Source: Syntrophales bacterium
Lineage (GTDB): Bacteria; Desulfobacterota; Syntrophia; Syntrophales; UBA8958
Direction of reading: 5' to 3'
DNA: 64,000 nt
Assembly (NCBI GenBank): GCA_026417625.1
Contig: JAOACW010000005.1
Span: 1 to 64,000, forward strand
Shown here: piece by piece, positions 60,862 to 64,000 of the stretch
How positions within the stretch are numbered: the first letter of the stretch is position 1
Layout: each line of letters opens with the position of its first letter
Notes under the pieces: model-generated
The model's database searches: none
Told to the model about the DNA's origin: nothing
What the model saw: only the letters and a program-made list of their open reading frames with translations
Made by a program: the position numbers and the translations under genes

Positions 60862-61980
60862 TTAGTTTGCTTCGCCTAGCCCCAGGAGGGAAACCACATA
60901 GTCGGCGATTGCGAGACTTGCAGTCAAACCAGGAGATTCAATACCGATAAGGTTAACGAATCCAGGAAGTCCTTTTTCTGTTTCCTCAGATATCAGGAAA
61001 TCACGTATAGGGTCCCCCGGCCCCTGGAGTTTGGGTCGTATTCCACACATCTCCGGCTGGAGTGAATCCTCTCTGACATTCGGCAGGTAAGTGCTGATAG
61101 CTTTGTAGAAATCACTCCGTCGATTCTCATCTACGGAGTAGTCAATTGATTCTACGTATTGTACGTCCGGTCCAAAGCGAACACGTCCGTTTAGATCTAC
61201 TGTGGCGTGAACGCCGAGACCTGCGTTAAGTTCGTGGGGTAGCGGGTAGATAAGATGGCTAATCTTTGGCGAAGGCGCTGCGGTGAAATAATTTCCTTTG
61301 CAGTACTTCAGTTTGTATTTGAGTACGTCAATATCCAATCCGGCGAGCATGGCTATCCTGTCAGAGTGAAGACCTGCGCTGTTTATTACAATGGGCGATT
61401 TGACTAGAAATTCATTGTTGTTCACTGACAGAACAAAACTGTTCCCCATTAAATCAACGTTTGTAACCTCTGAACGACATGCCAAAATGGCTCCTTCTTC
61501 TTCTGCGGACGCAAGTAACGAAAGCATGAATTTGTGAGAATCCACAATTCCGGTATCGGGTGAAAAAAGGGCAGCCACTGCTCTAACGTATGGTTCCATT
61601 AACGAAAGTTCCTTTCCTCCCACGTAGTAAATCTCACTTACACCATTTTCTTGAGCTTGTTTTTTGAGAATGTCCAATTTCTCTAATTCGTGAGAGTTTG
61701 TGGCTACGACCAGCTTACCCACCCGTCGGTGGGGTATCCTGTATTTTTGACACCATTCGTATAAAAGTTTCTTGCCTTTTACACAGAGTTTCGTCTTTAA
61801 AAAGTCAGAGGGGTAATAGAGACCTGCATGGATCACCTCGCTGTTGCGTGAGCTGGTCTCCATCCCTATTCGGGAATTTTTTTCAAGAATTACTATACGC
61901 TTTAATCTCCGGGCCAACCTCTGAGCAATGGCAAGACCAACGACACCTGCCCCTATGATAGCGGCGTTAAATTCGATCAT
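60862..61980 (-). CDS. FAD-dependent L-2-hydroxyglutarate oxidase/dehydrogenase-like (LhgO)
   Basis: The 372-residue FAD oxidoreductase of the DAO family has N-terminal dinucleotide fold IIGAGVVGLAIAQRLA, EKNSRIGMETSSRNSEVIHAGLYYP typical of LhgO, and the C-terminal RPKLQGPGDPIRDFLI and NLIGIESPGLTASLAIADYV. The LhgO pattern is strong; the substrate is likely L-2-hydroxyglutarate, but related acids are possible. Its start overlaps the UDP-glucose dehydrogenase stop by 4 bp. Confidence 0.87.
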   Translation of the reverse strand: MIEFNAAIIGAGVVGLAIAQRLARRLKRIVILEKNSRIGMETSSRNSEVIHAGLYYPSDFLKTKLCVKGKKLLYEWCQKYRIPHRRVGKLVVATNSHELEKLDILKKQAQENGVSEIYYVGGKELSLMEPYVRAVAALFSPDTGIVDSHKFMLSLLASAEEEGAILACRSEVTNVDLMGNSFVLSVNNNEFLVKSPIVINSAGLHSDRIAMLAGLDIDVLKYKLKYCKGNYFTAAPSPKISHLIYPLPHELNAGLGVHATVDLNGRVRFGPDVQYVESIDYSVDENRRSDFYKAISTYLPNVREDSLQPEMCGIRPKLQGPGDPIRDFLISEETEKGLPGFVNLIGIESPGLTASLAIADYVVSLLGLGEAN

Positions 61981-63359
61981 GCTTCCTTAAAATGGGTCAT
62001 AGGAGGTTTTCCTATCGCGTATACATTGAAGCCCAGACTGTGACAATATTCGTGGTCCAATATGTTTCGCCCATCAAAGATAAATGCCGGTTTACACATG
62101 TTTTCATAAATCCTTTTGAAGTCTAGGGTTCTGTATATATCCCATTCTGTCATTATAGCAATGGCATGTGCATCTTTTGCGGCTACATACGGATCCTCGG
62201 TAAATTCAACATGGCTTTTTTCTCCTAAGAGGTCCCTCTTCGCGTTTTCTAAAGCATAGGGGTCTGTTATAACCAATTGTGCTTGTTCCTCAATAAGTCT
62301 CCTAGCTATATACAATGCGGGACTTTCCCTTGTATCAGCTGTATTTGCTTTAAATGAAAAACCGAAGAGACAGATTCTTTTTCCTGCTATAGAATTAAAC
62401 ATAGCATTAAGCATGTTCGCTACAAATCTTTTCTGCTGAAATTCATTTATCCGGACAATACCTTCCCAGTAATCGGCCACCTCGTCCAAACCGTAGTATC
62501 TGCATAAGTAAACGAGATTGAGGATGTCCTTCTTAAAGCATGAGCCGCCGAACCCAACACTTGCGTTTAAGAATTTGTTCCCAATGCGGCTATCCATTCC
62601 TACCGCTTTTGCAACCATAGTTATATCTGCATCTGTTTTCTCGCAGATAGCCGAAACAGCATTAATAGATGATACCCTTTGAGCTAGAAAGGCGTTTGAC
62701 ACAAGTTTGGAGAGCTCACTACTCCAGGTGTCCATTGTAAGTATTTTTTCCTCAGGCACCCAGTGCCTGTATATTTCAACTATGGTGTTCTTCGCTTTCT
62801 CTCCACTCTCTGTTTTACGGTAACCGATGAGCACCCTATCAGGAAATTCCAAATCTCTTATCGCTGATCCTTCAGAGAGGAATTCAGGATTGGAAATGAC
62901 GTCAAAGTGGATATTTCTATGATGGGAGTTCAAGATGCGTTCCATAGCAAGTGCTGTCTTTACAGGTACTGTGCTTTTTTCTACAACAATTTTCGACGTT
63001 GATGAATTTTCAAGTATCTCCCTAGCTGTTTTTTCCCAGAACTGGAGATCTGCTGCCATGCCAGCCCCTACACCATAAGTTTTTGTTGGTGTGTTTACAC
63101 TTACGAATATAATGTCGTTATCCCTTATGGCCTGGGCTATATCTTTAGAAAAGAAGAGATTTCTGTTCCTTGTTTCTCTTATCAGATCTTCTAAACCCGG
63201 TTCGTATATAGGTAGTCTGTCGGAGTTCCAAGCTGCTATTTTTTGAGCATCGATATCAACCACGGTAACCCTGTATTCTGGGCATTTCTTGGCTATCACG
63301 GCCATTGTTGGACCACCTACGTGCCCAGCACCAATGCAAAGTATAGTCCTTTTCCACAT
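61977..63359 (-). CDS. UDP-glucose 6-dehydrogenase (animal-type)
   Basis: The 460-residue enzyme oxidises UDP-glucose to UDP-glucuronate. NAD fold ILCIGAGHVGGPTMAVIA, SVNTPTK, STVPVKTA and the catalytic Cys in GFGGSCFKKDI are present. The GAGHVGGPTMAV N-terminus and length are those of the longer animal/plant-like group, which is found in some bacteria. The next upstream gene, a UDP-glucuronate decarboxylase, uses its product. It is separated by 4 bp from that gene. Confidence 0.94.
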   Translation of the reverse strand: MWKRTILCIGAGHVGGPTMAVIAKKCPEYRVTVVDIDAQKIAAWNSDRLPIYEPGLEDLIRETRNRNLFFSKDIAQAIRDNDIIFVSVNTPTKTYGVGAGMAADLQFWEKTAREILENSSTSKIVVEKSTVPVKTALAMERILNSHHRNIHFDVISNPEFLSEGSAIRDLEFPDRVLIGYRKTESGEKAKNTIVEIYRHWVPEEKILTMDTWSSELSKLVSNAFLAQRVSSINAVSAICEKTDADITMVAKAVGMDSRIGNKFLNASVGFGGSCFKKDILNLVYLCRYYGLDEVADYWEGIVRINEFQQKRFVANMLNAMFNSIAGKRICLFGFSFKANTADTRESPALYIARRLIEEQAQLVITDPYALENAKRDLLGEKSHVEFTEDPYVAAKDAHAIAIMTEWDIYRTLDFKRIYENMCKPAFIFDGRNILDHEYCHSLGFNVYAIGKPPMTHFKEA

Positions 63360-63363
63360 GGAT

Positions 63364-64000
63364 TTATACCCCTAAAACTTTTCTAAAATATTCTATTGTC
63401 AGTTTTAGACCTTCCTCAATGGGGATACGTGGTTCCCAGGTAAGTACATTTTTAGCTTTTGTGATATCTGGTTTTCTTTGTATGGGGTCGTCTGGAGGCA
63501 AGGGATGAAACTCGATCCGTGATCGGCTACCGGTTAGTTTGATTATAAGTTCTGCTAATTCCAAAATGGTAAATTCTCTGGGATTGCCCAGATTAATTGG
63601 CCCTGTTATCGCATCAGGTGTGTTCATCAAACGAACTAAGCCTTCGATCATGTCAGACACAAAGCAAAAGGATCTTGTTTGGTCTCCTTTGCCATATACG
63701 GTAAGGTTTTTACCCATTAGCGCCTGAACGATAAAATTGCTGACTACACGTCCATCGTTAAGTGCCATTCTCGGTCCGTATGTGTTGAAAATTCTTGCGA
63801 TTTTTATTTTCACACCATTCTGACGCCAATAGTCCATCATCAAACATTCTGCTGCTCTTTTGCCTTCGTCGTAGCAACTTCTATTGCCTATTGGGTTGAC
63901 TCGCCCCCAATATTCTTCGGGCTGTGGATGTACTTCGGGATCACCGTAAACTTCGGAGGTGGATGCAAGCAGAATCTTTGCTCGTACCCGTTTTGCTATG
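63364..64000 (-). CDS. UDP-glucuronate decarboxylase (UXS-like), truncated by the window edge
   Basis: Minus strand, C-terminal 211 codons only; the frame runs open to the window end. Visible: [20 protein letters not shown], the catalytic [11 protein letters not shown] (YxxxK), [28 protein letters not shown] and [24 protein letters not shown]. This is the UXS-type SDR, which makes UDP-xylose from UDP-glucuronate. It and the dehydrogenase form a UDP-xylose route for surface polysaccharide. Confidence 0.92.
   Translation of the reverse strand, partial: IAKRVRAKILLASTSEVYGDPEVHPQPEEYWGRVNPIGNRSCYDEGKRAAECLMMDYWRQNGVKIKIARIFNTYGPRMALNDGRVVSNFIVQALMGKNLTVYGKGDQTRSFCFVSDMIEGLVRLMNTPDAITGPINLGNPREFTILELAELIIKLTGSRSRIEFHPLPPDDPIQRKPDITKAKNVLTWEPRIPIEEGLKLTIEYFRKVLGV

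Overview
The window reads as a chromosomal segment from a Gram-negative bacterium with a full outer membrane (LpxC, a complete Mla lipid-transport set, beta-barrel protein, TPM/LemA proteins). The yebC-ruvC-ruvA-ruvB-queH order, the DUF4390-NtrY-NtrX block, citramalate-type isoleucine synthesis and the wealth of PP2C, partner-switch and class III cyclase signalling fit Desulfobacterota (former Deltaproteobacteria, Syntrophia/Syntrophobacteria-like). That placement is inference from gene content, not from a search. Base composition looks moderately AT-rich and even; I see no insertion sequence, phage gene, integrase or CRISPR array.

Layout. 1-513: end of an rRNA operon (23S tail, 5S, terminator). 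603-4071: yebC, ruvCAB and queH. 4233-9419: lpxC, a DUF4390 protein and an NtrY/NtrX-like two-component pair. 9405-18050 (minus): a UPF0104 membrane protein and a continuous run hsp20-lon-HlyD-two ATPases-two permeases (YbhGFSR-like exporter). 18206-21671: PP2C phosphatase, coiled-coil protein and GAF/PAS adenylate cyclase. 21761-22872: tRNA-Thr and two small genes with a terminator. 23063-34366: a closely spaced run of a CHASE2 adenylate cyclase, an alanine racemase with a large unrecognised C-terminal extension, two divergent D-Ala-D-Ala ligase paralogues around an outer-membrane protein, and mlaEFDCA, in which MlaF carries a degenerate GGDEF-like domain. 34424-39632: HExxH protein, FmdB-like protein, DHH phosphoesterase, threonine synthase and an orphan peptide-binding lipoprotein. 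39717-49388: cimA behind an isoleucine attenuator, then a Sua5/YciO protein, RNase G, ProC, a hydrolase, YggT, YggU, MurJ and SerS. 49400-49679: two tRNA-Ser and one tRNA-Arg. 49731-57470: small helical protein, transglutaminase-like protein, TPM-nucleotidyltransferase-LemA, FecR-domain protein and a partner-switch operon (STAS, RsbW-like kinase, GNAT, RsbU/SpoIIE-like phosphatase). 57471-64000: D-aminoacylase, metallophosphoesterase, RNase HI, LhgO-like oxidoreductase, UDP-glucose dehydrogenase and a truncated UDP-glucuronate decarboxylase.

Main discoveries. (1) A complete trp-style attenuator ahead of cimA: an Ile-rich 26-codon leader peptide, three mutually exclusive helices and a terminator abutting the cimA ribosome binding site. 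(2) A D-alanine cluster in which neither ligase has a standard active site: the second has Phe at the position of E. coli DdlB Tyr216 and Cys at that of Ser150, a change associated with depsipeptide (D-Ala-D-Lac) ligases, while the racemase carries about 260 unrecognised residues. (3) MlaF fused to a degenerate GGDEF-like domain. (4) An exporter with two separate ATPases whose sequence changes converge on one ATP site. (5) A GNAT acetyltransferase translationally coupled into a partner-switch operon.
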